Source of the DNA: Zhengitettix transpicula
Taxonomy: Eukaryota > Arthropoda > Insecta > Orthoptera > Tetrigidae
NCBI GenBank assembly: GCA_037074705.1
Contig: CM073592.1
Span: 23,718,629-23,782,628 of the forward strand
Direction of reading: 5' to 3'
DNA: 64,000 nucleotides
Shown here: one piece after another, positions 48,311 to 60,048 of the stretch
Layout: each line of letters starts with the position of its first letter
How positions within the stretch are numbered: the stretch's first letter is position 1
Notes under the pieces: generated by a model
The model's input: the letters and a program-made list of their open reading frames with translations, nothing else
Database searches by the model: none
What the model was told of the DNA's origin: nothing
Program-made: the position numbers and the translations under genes

Positions 48311-48851
48311 TTTTTTTTTTAGGGCAATAGGCTACATGAGGGTAATCCACTTAGAGCAACTCCCCTTTAATAGCATAGGAAGGGATTTGAAAGGGGGGAT
48401 GCGGAAGGGTAGAGGAAGGTAGCCAAGGGTTAACTAGGGCCCCCGGGCTATATTTTAAGGATCCTACCCGGCATTCGCCTAAAGGAATGCAGGGAAAACC
48501 TTAGAAAAACCTGCATCGGGTAGGTCGGGCATTGGGTACTTGTCCCACGCCCTTCCGATAGCGGGAGAGGAGTTTGCTGTGGGGACGCAGCTTACCCTTC
48601 GCCATGCCTTGGCCTGTTTAGGAGGCAGCTGGCCGACTATTCCAATAGGAATAGCGGACAACTCTTGCCGTATGCCCAAGGTCTGCGACCCCGGAACATA
48701 CACCTCTTCAAAACAGACCGAGGTGCCTCGGCATGTGGGAACCTTAGTTCAAAAAAAAACCAGAGAGATGTGAGAGCATCCCCAAAGGTAGCCCCCGCCA
48801 GAGCTCTCTGGGAAGGTTCACCTGCGAGAAATCCTATCGCAGGCTTCCTTC
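48311..48851 (-). mobile_element. Retroposon family copy 7, full length with target-site duplication, tail-A
   Basis: Sense orientation is -. Flanking repeats TTAAGTGAAAAC (48299-48310) and TTAAGTTAAAAC (48852-48863) differ at one base. The tail is read as T's at 48311-48320, followed by AGGGCAATAGGCTACATGAGGG. The core hairpin ATGCAGG/CCTGCAT lies at 48487-48516, CTATTCC/GGAATAG at 48637-48654 and the 5' terminal hairpin at about 48823-48845. Length is 541 bp, matching the copy at 28152. Confidence 0.92.
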
Positions 48852-48863
48852 TTAAGTTAAAAC

Positions 48864-51664
48864 ATTTATATACACACCTTTAACGAACAAAATATTCTGA
48901 CTGTTGGCCACTGCCAACAAATGTAAATTGATATTTTTATAGAGTAGCTGCCAGTTTTTAACTATCAACGTAATGTCTCTTTTGACGATCGCCATTCTAA
49001 ATTTATTTTGTTGGACTTTATTGCGGTGCTTAACAGAAAATTACCTCTCCGTACTTTGCTTCTGAATGCCACGCCGCTGTTGCAACTATTTCTGCTCACT
49101 CCCGTACCTTCTACCAATTTTCTCTTAAATTCTACCAAGCTGGCATGTCGATAGAATGTGTGTTTCCTGCCTCCGGCTTCTCATTTGCCGCGATAATTAT
49201 TTTAAAATAGTTATATTTATCTGACTAGAATTGAATCATAAATTTAATTGAAGATTAGCCAGAAATATTTTAAGAAAATAAAAAGTATCTCCTTTTAATA
49301 AAATGAAAAAAAAATCCCTGTCGTATAAAACATAAAAAAAATTGGTAAGCTGATTTTTACATGCCTGGATATCTACAAAGTTTAATGAGAACAATTTAAA
49401 AGAAATTCTGTTATGGATAACACAATTATGTGAATATAAATTACAATAAATAATTTTTAAATTGAATTATAAGTATTATGCATATTAAAAATTAATCTCT
49501 TTAAATATTTTTAGATATTTAGACTCGTACAAAATCAACTTAATTTACACCTAAAGTGGCAAAATGATTAAAAAGTGTTAAAATTTTATTTCATTAACGC
49601 GTGTCTGAGACTCGATTGTTAATTTATTAATATTTTGAAAATTATTTTCGGATAAGTTTTAGTCTTATAGCTTGAGAATGTAAGACTCTGAATATTTGTA
49701 TTTGTGATTAAGTAAAAAATAATGAAGTAGATCTGCGAACCTTCGTGACATGTTTAATTCGTCCTGAATACGTACAGTCCTTTAATATTAAACTATGTCT
49801 GTAGTTCTCAAGATTCGTCTGTAAGCACAGATCGTGAACTGTTTCAATATTTCGGAAGTGTAGTTACAAAACTAGGGGGTGAAATTAGTTTTAAATGAAG
49901 CTTTAACCATCAGAGCTTGTATGTATTTTATTGGGTGTCACATTCTCATTATATGTTATGTATCTGTCAACAACGTCCATCGTGTCTCAGTCCACACGAT
50001 GTACGAATGTCACATACACTCTGAAATATTTTTATTATATATATATATTCTTTCGACTGGTCTTGATGTACTTGCTGGGTAGTCTTCGACTATATTCGTC
50101 TTTGCATTTTAATTTGCCAATTCCTCCCCACCCCCACCCCTCCTCAATGAATTCCCCTAATGCTGGGAATCGCTTCGAGACAAAGGATGTGGTTCTCTGA
50201 TGAGGTAAAGCAAAACAACGGGGATATATATATCTGAGAACTGTAAGTAAGGACGTTACCATCCATTAGACACTCAAGCGAGAATGCTAATGAGACGCAA
50301 ACACAGACACACACACACACACACAAAGACTCGAGTATCTCGTGAGAAAACTTTACGTGATAATTACTAACTTTGCTGCTACCAGTTGTGAAACCTCCGA
50401 ACACTTATACAATAAACTAAATTCTATAGTAAAAAATAATATTTTTAATAATAACGAATTTATTTAGCAAAATAAATGCTACTCAATTCTACGTCATTCA
50501 CGTTTTCACAAATTTACATTTCGTAAACTCGGGTGTTTAAATAAACTATTCTCAAATTTAATAATAGAAGAACATTACCTAATTTGTATTGGCAACTGTT
50601 TAAATTATTTAATTACTTTAATAAATATACTGTTTTAAATCTAACTTATCCCTAATTGTATCTAATTCTACCTTACTTCTAACATTTTACGGGTTCCTAT
50701 AATACTTATATGCTCAATAATTATTGAAATGGGACGGAAACAAATTGTTTATACATTTATAAAAAATATATCATGGTATGAAACTTGACAAAATCACTGA
50801 AACACAGCCAATTCATTTCTCTTAACATTACTGTTACACTAAATCTTTTATTTCTACATAAAATAATTCTTAACGCCCTGCTTTACAACTATTTAAGCCT
50901 GTCAATTAATTTCTTACTGAACAACAATAATTGAAGAATAGAAGTATAATACAATTATGAATTCTTTGGTTTTAAATTATTTGGTTAAAAATTATCCTAC
51001 TCAAAATAAAAACCATAATCTTAATATTGTCTTAATACCATGGATTTTAACAATGATGAGTTAATATTTCATCATTATTTTTTCCTGTTGATTTTTCTTT
51101 GACCATTCCCTATTTCCTCGACTGTGTCCTCTTTACTCAGACATTGAGAATACCCCAAAAATAATTATAACAACAAATATTTCGTTTGCCTACAAACAAC
51201 ATGCCACGTAAAAGGAAAAAGGAAATTAGAGAAATTTAATTTGAAAACAATAAATTAACTACTACCCGTATAACAGACAACTGAAATTATTGCAAGGAAT
51301 TTTATTAACATCATTATATTTCCATAATGTCTCTTTTTATCAAATTTGTTTCAACAATTGCTAATTTTGTTATATCGGCCAGACTAAGCGATCTCTGTTA
51401 ACTAGCATTTCGGAATATAAAACCAATGTAAAATTTCCATCTTGCAAAAATTTTCCGGTTACAAAACATTGTTTGGATCTCAATCTTTCAAATTTGATAA
51501 TACTATTATTTTAGATAAGGAAACAATTTTTAAAATTTTTTTTAATATCATTACATTTTAAGACCAACAGATTATATTTAAATGTTATACAGGACACTTC
51601 TCATTTAAACGGTAAATAATAATTTTTAATAAATGATGTAGTCTTTTCGGTGTAGAGAATAAAT
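48864..51664. other. AT-rich non-coding
   Basis: Mostly AT-rich with a balanced patch at 49870-50400, where frames overlap on both strands. A (CA)n run lies at 50307-50325. No gene or repeat family is recognised. Confidence 0.6.
50307..50325. repeat. (CA)n microsatellite
   Basis: About nine CA units. Confidence 0.9.
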
Positions 51665-51789
51665 CAAGTCTTCTCGGGCTTCTAACCGAGTAAACAATTG
51701 TATTCGCGACGTTTCGCTCACGTTCACTGCCATCGTTTTCTAGCAGAGTGAATACAATTGTTTACTCAGTTAGAAGCCCGAGGAGACTT
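51665..51789. repeat. Inverted-repeat pair, probable Penelope-like element ends
   Basis: Left arm 51665-51704 and right arm 51749-51789 are nearly perfect reverse complements (TCTCGGGCTTCTAACCGAG against CTCAGTTAGAAGCCCGAGG). The 44-base centre on the minus strand contains GCGAAACGTCGCG, recalling the GAAACGTC part of the hammerhead motif. The CUGANGA part is degenerate (AGTGAACG). A reverse-transcriptase scrap lies about 200 bases downstream but may belong to another element. Confidence 0.55.
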
Positions 51790-51984
51790 TAGTAATCTGT
51801 TTTTAATTTATATCGTGTGTTCATATTCTTTGTAACGTGTTGTAACTTTGGCAATATCTCTTCAGTCTGCCGATACTATTGACAAAGATCACAACAGTTG
51901 ATCCAAACATCTACAAATTTCGAATTATGTTGTTCAAAATTAATGTTTGGTCTGTTCCACGGGTCGTTAATTTATTGTGTTTTG

Positions 51985-52130
51985 TCTATCAGATATTAAG
52001 AACAACAGTGAACCTAAAATAGAACCCTGTGGAACTCCAACCTTTACATTTCTTCCATTCTGAGTAAAATTGTTTATGTGATCATCGAAGAAGTTGTAGG
52101 ATATCAGTGATTCAAAAACTGTTAGCCATC
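51985..52130 (-). pseudogene. Reverse-transcriptase fragment of a non-LTR retrotransposon
   Basis: Within a minus-strand frame, residues KVGVPQGSILGSLLFLIS match the highly conserved GVPQGSxLGPLLF block of non-LTR (Jockey/CR1-type) reverse transcriptases. The preceding residues, including FTQNGRN, are consistent with the sequence upstream of that block. The expected YINDL continuation is lost, the frame stops soon after, and the catalytic FADD box is absent. This is a short dead remnant. Penelope-type reverse transcriptases lack this block, so it does not belong to the neighbouring inverted repeat by family. Confidence 0.75.
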
Positions 52131-53778
52131 TGCAAAAAAAAATATAATCAGTGTGGGAGCAATTGATGCGTGTGAGGTAGGCAGGAATGCGTTGGCTATT
52201 TTCTTGGAGGTCGTTGATTCCCGTAGTCACGAACCGGTCTCGTTCGCAAGAGATCGGGACACTATAACGGTCAGCTGCACCACTGTGCGGTTTTGAACTT
52301 AACACGATCGTATCTTCCGATTCGTAACGGAAGCGCCCGATAACCACTGGGCGAAGTTAAGAAAAAGACAAAGCAGGCCGACAATTACAGGAGCTAAGCG
52401 GTGAATTCTCTAAGCGCCAAGGCGAATTATCATGTTGTCATGACTGGGATATCTCTTAAAAATAAGCTACATTCAGATCCTCTCCTGCGTAATCCACGAT
52501 CATTCTCTAAGCTTCACGAAGGGAAACAAAAAAAAATAGTGGTCCTTTAAAAACCTCACCTCAACTTTTTTATTTCATTTCCCCTGGAGAGATCCTCCTT
52601 TTCTTTCTTGCTGTCACTCGGTGTTTCATCACAAACACCAATTCAATTAATAAACTTCTTTTCGCTCAAAGGGTATTCTTTCCTCAGGATGCCAGAAGGT
52701 TTCCGCGAATGGAAATTCCTCTAGGGAAACCACCAAGTCTTTCTGTAATTGCGTAATTATGTTTTGAGAATCGTAGATGTTTTATTTTCCACTTTTTTCT
52801 TCGTGGCCTCTTCAATCGCTGAAAGGTCCCCGGTAATTAGGTGAAGAGCGGAACGAGTGTGTGTGTGTGTAGGAGACGAAAGAATGGCGTCACTGCAATG
52901 AAATAGTCGACATAACGTTTACCTTTCTAGAAACGTAAATACAAAAGTCGAGGCAGACGACGAGGAAAAATACGTACGAGGTAGATGTCATTAAATAAAT
53001 AAGTTAATGATTAAATTTATTGGTTTTTCTAGGTCTGTTCTTAGTGAACAGAGAACGTGATATACATCAACTAAATACGTAAGTAAATAATATATTAAAA
53101 ACAGAGAAAATTATATTTTTAAAATAAATGCAATGTACAGAAAGAAAGCTTTCAACGATCCTTAAAAATTTGAAATAAAATACTTAAATTTAGAAATCAA
53201 ATTATAGACTACAAAGGAAAAATGATATTGAACATCATCAACAAAATTGAATTATATATTTAAATGTTGAAATTTTTTGGAGAACGTAATTTTCTATTAC
53301 ATCTTTTTAAACTTTCCTGTCATCACTTAATATTTATTTTTATGCAATAGTGATATAGTACTCAACATTAATTCCGTGTAATGAAAATGACTAACATTTT
53401 ATTTAGTTTTACTGCTAATAAATATTAAATTACTTAAAATGTGATGTTATTAGGTTAAAAATTATCAATAATCTTTCTCAGTCGTATTTCCTCAAAAATC
53501 ATCGTAAATTTGAACACATAATGGTTGTTGGCTTGATAATTAATCAAATTCCGTGTTTTGACTTTAAAAAACTATATATTTTAATTTGTTGACTTAAGAA
53601 ATGTAAAGTAGGCCTATAAATTGACATCCTAATATTATCAGACAAAACTTAACCACCCTAGAAACCAAATTATATAATTACTTTTTGACCTTAATTTAGG
53701 CATTTATCATATTGGTTAAAAAAAGACATACAAACTGGTTTCAAAGAGTAATTTAACCTTACATTTCTAGTAATAAAA
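52131..53778. other. Non-coding, no gene seen
   Basis: A balanced patch to about 52980 includes the upstream part of the frame carrying the reverse-transcriptase scrap, which shows no further domain. A (GT)n run lies at about 52857-52871. AT-rich beyond. Confidence 0.55.
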
Positions 53779-53936
53779 GCAGGGAGACGATAAGGAGCTG
53801 GGGATTAGGACTCTTCAAAAATGTTTGTGTTTAATTTGTAAAATAAATATAATTCTAAACATATTTGCTACCCATTTTATTGAGAAAGAATGTGGACAGT
53901 GGGGGAAAAGCAACACACACACACAGATATAATAAA
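53779..53936. repeat. 0.16-kb direct repeat, copy 1
   Basis: Matches 54893-55046 in the same orientation: GACGATAAGGAGCTGGGG, then an AT-rich middle, then GTGGGGGAAAAG and a (CA)n end. Differences are scattered and few. No coding potential is seen. Two copies 1.1 kb apart suggest a local duplication or a small element. Confidence 0.9.
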
Positions 53937-54892
53937 GAATTATACAAATAATTTAAGCCTTCAGTAACGAGTTTTACATTAACGAAAATATTTTCTTGAG
54001 TTAAATTTTACATATGATTGTTTTGTGATAACCGAATTATAACTACTTTTATAGGTTTTTTGATGATAAGTTATGTCACTTTAAATTTATCCCTCGAACC
54101 AATATGTTGTTCTTTCAAACCTGTAAGATACAATTATTTTTACAGAAGTTAATTTTCAAGCATTTTTGCATGAAAATATTTCCGAGTACTTTATATTGAT
54201 TTTTTGTTAAGGCCTTGTATTTTTAAGTCCGTGATAAATACTGCTTTGACCGTTCTCGTAAAGTACAAAATAATTTAATTTGCCCACTTTTCTAGATTGT
54301 TTGGAAGTTGGAATGTTGGGAGAGCATTAAACGAGAAACAGTCTCGTTAATATTGAGGAGATTGAAACCGGATACTTTAGTATGAGTGTTCAATAAAAAC
54401 GTGCTAAACTTGAGTTTATACTCGTATTGATGTCAGTAATGAAATTCCTTGTTTAAAGAAAATTTTATTTTACGAAGATACTGGCAGGAATTCGCGATTT
54501 TCGTCTTAAGGCTAAGGAAGTACATGTATTTAAATATCTCAGACTCACGCTTAGTGTCTGAGTAGTTTCATTGATATGGATAATTTTAATTTTTTTAATT
54601 TTCGAAAGTATCCTGTATCAACTTTTAAACATCAACTTCTTCCCTTCACTTATATAACATCCATTCCTGCTTTTAAAATTTATCGCGTTCTCCGATGTAA
54701 AACGCCATCGTTATTGGAGTTCGAAATGCAAAGATGCTATCGCGCTCTGTAATTAGCTATCTAAACCCGGCAATTAATGGCAACCTCCTAAAGGTCACTG
54801 ACATTTATTCTTCGTAAATATTTACGACCACTGGAAAGGGGAAATATACACATTCAGGATGCTAATGTTGATTTAGGCCGTTCCGTTTCTGT
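53937..54892. other. AT-rich spacer between the two 0.16-kb repeats
   Basis: No gene, RNA or repeat recognised. Confidence 0.6.
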
Positions 54893-55046
54893 CAGGAAGG
54901 GGACGATAAGGAGCTGGGGGATTGGGACTCTTCAAAAATGTTTATGCTTTATTTGTAAAATAAATATAATTCTAAAAATATTTGCTACCCATTTTATTGA
55001 GAAAGAATGTGCACAGTGGGGGAAAAAGCCACACACACACACACAG
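54893..55046. repeat. 0.16-kb direct repeat, copy 2
   Basis: Counterpart of 53779-53936. It ends in (CA)n followed by a GA-rich run to about 55061. Confidence 0.9.
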
Positions 55047-55066
55047 AGGGAGAGAGAGAGTCTCAT

Positions 55067-55194
55067 ATAATTTTTTTAAAAAAATTAATAGTTGGAGGAT
55101 TTCGATCAATTTGGTCTTTATCAACCTCATTTTAAGATTCTCGCCTTGAGGTCAATTTTTTTAAAAAGAACATCTAACACGTCGGGAGGCAGAA
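55067..55194. repeat. Half copy of a fold-back element, interrupted by a retroposon
   Basis: Similar to 56003-56132: it shares the T/A-rich start, AACCTCATTTTAAGATTC and the CTAACACGTCGGGAG segment. The retroposon at 55195 begins exactly where the two copies stop matching, and no right arm is found beyond it. The retroposon therefore inserted into, or next to, this element. Confidence 0.75.
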
Positions 55195-55723
55195 TTTTTT
55201 TTTTAGGGCAACAGGCTACATGAGGGTAATCCACTTTGGGCAACTCCCCTTTAATAACATAGGAAGGGATTTGAAAGGGGGGATGTGGAAGGGTAGAGGA
55301 AGGTAGCCAAGGGTTACTAGGGCCCCCGGGCTATACTTTAAGGATCCTACCCGGCATTCGCCTAAAGAAATGCAGGGAAAACCCTAGAAAAACCTGCATC
55401 GGGTAGGTCGGGCATTGGGTACTTGTCCCACGCCCTTCCGATAGCGGGAGAGGAGTTTGTTGTGGGGACGCAGCATTCCCTTCTCCGTGCTTCGACCAGT
55501 TTAGCAGGCAGCTGGCCGACTATTCCAATGGGAATAGCGAACAACTCTTACCGTATGCCCAAGGTCTAAGACCGCGGAACATACACCTCTCAAAACAGGC
55601 CGAGGTGCCTCGGCTTGTGGGAACCTTAGTTCGAAAATGGAGAGGAAAAGACATACCCAAAGGTAGCCCCTTCGTATCTCTCCTAAAAGGTTCTACCTGC
55701 GAGAGAATATCCCTCGTAGGAGC
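55195..55723 (-). mobile_element. Retroposon family copy 8, full length with probable target-site duplication, tail-A
   Basis: Sense orientation is -. Flanks GGAGGCAGAA (55185-55194) and GGAGGCTGAA (55724-55733) differ at one base. Tail-A sequence and poly-T lie at the left end. The core hairpin (ATGCAGG/CCTGCAT) is intact. The 5' terminal hairpin is kept through a G-U pair. Length is 529 bp. Confidence 0.9.
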
Positions 55724-55733
55724 GGAGGCTGAA

Positions 55734-56002
55734 AAAGTAATTATTCCAGAGATGAATATAATTAACGTAAAATCAGCTGCAGTTTACTAACATTTATTTA
55801 TTTCCACAATTTCCTAACTGTTTTTTAAATAAGTTACGTGTTTCTTAATAACATCGACAAAGATACTCTTCTCTTAGCCATGTCACAGATACTCCAACTT
55901 AACGTAATATCTTTGCCTTTACAGACAATAATAACAATAGTAATGAGATATTATATAAACTTAATGCAATACAAAAATAAATTTACATTTGTCTCCATTA
56001 CA
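55734..56002. other. AT-rich spacer
   Basis: No feature seen. Confidence 0.6.
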
Positions 56003-56233
56003 ATAATTTTTTTTAAAAAATTAATCGATGTAAGCTTTGGATTTATTTGGTTTTTTTCAACCTCATTTTAAGATTCGCGTCTTAAGGTTAATTTTTTAAA
56101 AAAAAAACGTCTAACACTTCGGGAGACAGAATCAGACCTTTTGATCTTTTAGATGGTTTTTAAATTAATTAATCTTAAGGCTGAAATCTTAAAATGAGGT
56201 TGTAAATGACCAAATAACAAAGGCCGAAAGTTT
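56003..56233. repeat. Fold-back (MITE-like) element
   Basis: Left arm 56031-56100 and right arm 56157-56233 are imperfect reverse complements (for example CAACCTCATTTTAAGATT against AATCTTAAAATGAGGTTG). The central loop is about 56 bases. A half copy occurs at 55067-55194. No coding capacity. Target-site duplication not identified. Confidence 0.65.
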
Positions 56234-56395
56234 CGGCATATTAAATATCTTTACCTCTAATCAGACATCACTATTAGCATGAATAGTAATTTGCTACTAC
56301 AAAAATATTTCCACAGTCCACAATCGATTTCCAACTGTGACAAAATGTATTATTATGCTTTTTATTGAAAACTGAGTTATTTTCGTGTCTTGGTA

Positions 56396-56760
56396 GATGA
56401 TTGGTTGTACGCAGACGTGTTGTTCCCGTTTCAATGTAGCACTGTCGGGTTACAGAGGAGTGAGATATTTCGAAGGCAGAAGGCGTAGCGGGGCCTGGTT
56501 AGGCGATTATCAGAGGGCGAGGCCAGGTCAAGTTCGTAGCCTCTCCTCTCCATGGACCGGTTGCCATCAGCATGCAGACTGCATCTCTCATCTCCCAGAC
56601 CACGGGGATCACGCAACCTCCGGCGCCATCCGCGCCGGTAATACCTTTCCCAACAAGACACTGATTCAAGCAATTGGATAAGAGTGAAAGGTTTGAGGTT
56701 AGGAGCAACCCCGCGACTCACAAGCAGAGCCGTCGAAGGCTTCACAGGGGTAATTGCTCA
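56396..56760. other. GC-rich island, unassigned
   Basis: Markedly GC-rich and CpG-containing against AT-rich flanks, with frames open on both strands (56397-56681 + and 56431-56745 -). Simultaneous openness on both strands reflects base composition rather than coding. No domain, tRNA or rRNA match is recognised. A decayed repeat or recently acquired fragment is possible. Confidence 0.35.
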
Positions 56761-57036
56761 ACTGATACACAACCGTTATATAATTCAAAAATAAATAATT
56801 ATTCAAATCTAGGGGTTTGATAGTTCAATGATGAAATAAACCAATGAAGTAGATACAAATATTTATAAATATTATTAATTATGGTTTAGTTAAAGTATAT
56901 TTACTATCAGGACATTAGAACTGTGGTCTACAGACAATTATGTATATATCGAGACCAACTACTAAAATCACTAAAAATAGCAACCTGTTTATCCACCGAC
57001 GGAGATAATTTTATTTCTGACACCTGCGGATGACGA
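56761..57036. other. AT-rich spacer
   Basis: No feature seen. Confidence 0.6.
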
Positions 57037-57501
57037 ATGAAGGAGGCTACCTTTGGGGATGCCTTCTCCTCTCTGATTTTTTGAACTAAGATTCCCACAA
57101 GCCGAGGCACCTCAGTTACGTGAGGTGTATGTTCCGGGGTCGCAGGCCTTGGGCATACGGTAATAGTTGTCTGCTATTCCTATTAGAATAGTCGGCCAGC
57201 TGCCTCCTAAACTGGTCGAGGCACGGAGAAGGGAATGCAGCGTCCCCACAGAAAATCCCTCTCCTGCCACCGGAATGGCGTGGGACAAGTACCCAATGCC
57301 CGACCTACCGGATGCAGGTTTTTTAGGGTTTCTCCCTGCTTCACTTTTAGGTGAATGACCGGGAAGGATCCCTAAACCATAGCCCGGGAGGCTTAGTAAA
57401 CCCTTGGCTACCTTCCTCTACCCTTCCGCATTCCCCCGTTCAAAGCTATTCCTATGCTATTAAAGGGGAGTTGCCCCTATGTGGATCACCCATATGTAAA
57501 A
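57037..57501 (+). mobile_element. Retroposon family copy 9, diverged
   Basis: Sense orientation is +. It begins at the GGAGGCTACCTTTGGGGATG segment, so only the 5' terminal hairpin is missing, and ends at GTGGATCACCCATATGT without a clear poly-A. The tail is intermediate between tails A and B. The core hairpin has drifted in its right arm (CCCTGCTTCAC). No target-site duplication was found. Confidence 0.85.
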
Positions 57502-59982
57502 AGAAAAGGTTCAATATGGTTCGCCACACTCGATGATGATATAAACAAACGACACTTCTGTAGGCTCACTCTTCGAATCGCAGAGGCACTTGTTTAAAGA
57601 ATCAGTTGGGTGGGCTTCAAGAAATTGGACCACCACTTCATCCAGCTGTTCCACTGTTTCTCCCCGAAGCTATTAATTTTCGCCGTTGGACAGGCAAACG
57701 TGTTCTCACGCACCCGAGTCTTTGTCCTCATGTAATAAACGAAGCTGTTTGGAAGACGAACTTAACCATTACACTCACCTACAGCATGTCGCTACTTCAG
57801 ATTCCTTATAAGTTGCCTACGACCGTGACGTTCGTACAGTTTCTCAAGTCAACGACCTTTTCTTGTTGATTTCTGTTTTCCTAGCGAAACACTTTGCAAA
57901 CACTGCGATTTGAATATCAGTACGATAATTTAATTAAAACTGAACCTAGATTCGTAGCCACCAAAAGAAAAACAGAAATACAGTTGGTCACATTGTGTTA
58001 GTGGACCATTTAATCATTTCTTTAAGTATTTGAAATTTTTATCGATTCTTACCGTTTTATACTGTTCAAAACTTGCAAACTTGGGGGAAAAACTCTTAAT
58101 AAATATGAATGATAATTTTAAAATACGAAATTTATACGTTCGAAACAAATTTCCAGAACGTGATCAGAAACATTTATGAACAAAAACTGGTGGTTTCCAG
58201 AGAAAGAATTTATAAGAGGATCAATGTTATGATGAAACTGTCTTTGTTCCCAGTTTTTATAAATATGAGGCATATTCATCAAGTAAAGAGGAAAACGAAA
58301 CTGTTCTAGTTTTGGAGGTGGACCGACGGAGTGTCTCGGAAGACAATCCCCAGAGGACCTTAACGTGATTTGAATACGACCTCGCTAACTTCCACAATTG
58401 ATTGCTTGATCAGACAAGCGACGCGGAAAAAAATATATCTTCTCAATTTCGCAGCACTTTCTTTTATTCGTCCTCCAGTCGTCCCTTTCTCCTCGTCTCA
58501 ACGAGGAATTAGTAATCAAATCACGGGATCGGAGAAGACCTTGGCGAGGGAGGTGGAGGTAGGAGGAGGAGAATACTTCTTCTTTTTCATTTCACTGAAG
58601 GAGGATTCGTTGTGCACGAACGTCAAGTTTGCGTCGCGAAACACGGGAACTTTAAATCACCTCATAACTCTCTACTTACGACGCAGTGTTACTTTGGTGA
58701 ATGGAGTCACACCACGTTTATTCTGACTCTGTAGCGGTGCCCGTTGTCTGGATGGACAAGTTGGCAATTAATTGTCTTTTACCTGTTTCTAAATAAATTT
58801 CTATGGGCTATGTTTCTGTAGAATGTGATGAAAACTGACTGTCGGAACCACTGATGCCTTCATCCCCATCACATTTATGGTCTTATGTGCGAGAATCGTG
58901 ATCACAGACTAACCACTTCAATAACAACCGTCGTGCGCCACCAGGATGGTCGGTGACCAGGGAAATTCACGTAAATGTACTATCGTGACGCCTGTCACCC
59001 TCAATTGTGTTAAAATTATCGTCGCTCTTGGTGGTTGGCGACAGTTTCTTGAATAGCAGAATTGGGAAAATAATCCCTATTCCTTCAGTGATGAGTAACG
59101 ACAATGAACGACTTAGATCCGTGTCGATTATTCCATTGGCATTTCTAGGACCATTACGGTATCTATACAAAACTAAAAAAACATTTCATGGACTTCTCAA
59201 GAATTTCCTGCTTTAATTTCAGCCTCGGCATTATTCCCATCTCATTGATTCCTGAAATGTATTCCTACTGGTCTAGTCAGCCGCCACCTCCAAGTACATG
59301 CCACGGCTTTTATAACCTCTAAGTTGTTATTAATATTGGTTCATTTACATTCCACGTTTTTTACAGGCATTTTTTTTATTTTTGTGCGTTCATCATCAGT
59401 TGTTCCTGCTGCATGTCTTTGTTTATTTGACATATTTCTGTGTTAACTGAGGAATAATCGGTTTCTTGGTCTCTCCTTTGGTTTATGTTGGACATTCCTC
59501 TTTGCGGAATTTACTTAAGAGCCGCAGTCTCCACTTGCATTCCACGTCAAGGTCGTCATGTCAACGTTCGCACATAAACGAAGGAGGAGGAGGAGGAGGA
59601 GGAGGGAGACGAAAAAAAAGAAAGAAAAGGCGAAGAAGGCAAGAGCACATTCTAATAGAATTTTTAATAGCCTTGTCCGTGCTTACTTAACTTTATTTTA
59701 ATTAGTAGAATTTCACGGAGACGTATAAAACAAAATGCTGCGTTGAATGTGAGCAGATATAATTAGAAATTAGAATGGAATTTGCTGTAAGGTCTTCACT
59801 GTTTGAGTCAAAAAAAAATATTCTCGCTTAGGTAGTCCTGCTATTCTTTACAGAAACTGTAATTTATTCAATTCACTTCCACTTCCATTCGGACTCTATA
59901 TACTGGGACAGCTGTCACTCTAGGACCAGGCCGAATTTAGTTGGTCTGCCCCTCTAATAATTGTTGCGCGTCTAAGTGTTGT
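57502..59982. other. Non-coding, no gene seen
   Basis: Balanced patches at 57520-57880, 58310-58740 and 58830-59220 hold frames of 60-118 codons without recognised motifs. A GGA-rich run lies at 59581-59608. Confidence 0.5.
59581..59608. repeat. (GGA)n microsatellite
   Basis: About eight GGA/AGG units in a purine-rich stretch. Confidence 0.85.
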
Positions 59983-60036
59983 TCTCTCCCTGATGACGAA
60001 CAGACTTTTTTCTGTACTCTTCGAAACGTTGGAGCT
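59983..60036 (+). ncRNA. Hammerhead-like motif with disrupted stem II
   Basis: CTGATGA at 59990-59996 matches the CUGANGA core. GAAACGTT follows at 60023-60030. CTCC (59986-59989) pairs perfectly with GGAG (60031-60034) as a 4-bp stem I, placing cleavage after T60030. Stem II can form from GAACAG and CTGT...C but is interrupted by a few extra bases near 60016-60020. This is probably a decayed Penelope-like element end. Activity is doubtful. Confidence 0.4.
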
Positions 60037-60048
60037 TCTACATATTTT

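Noticed and set aside
59388..59402. Minus-strand CTGATGATGAAC as a further hammerhead core
   Set aside because: No GAAAC box follows at a suitable distance.
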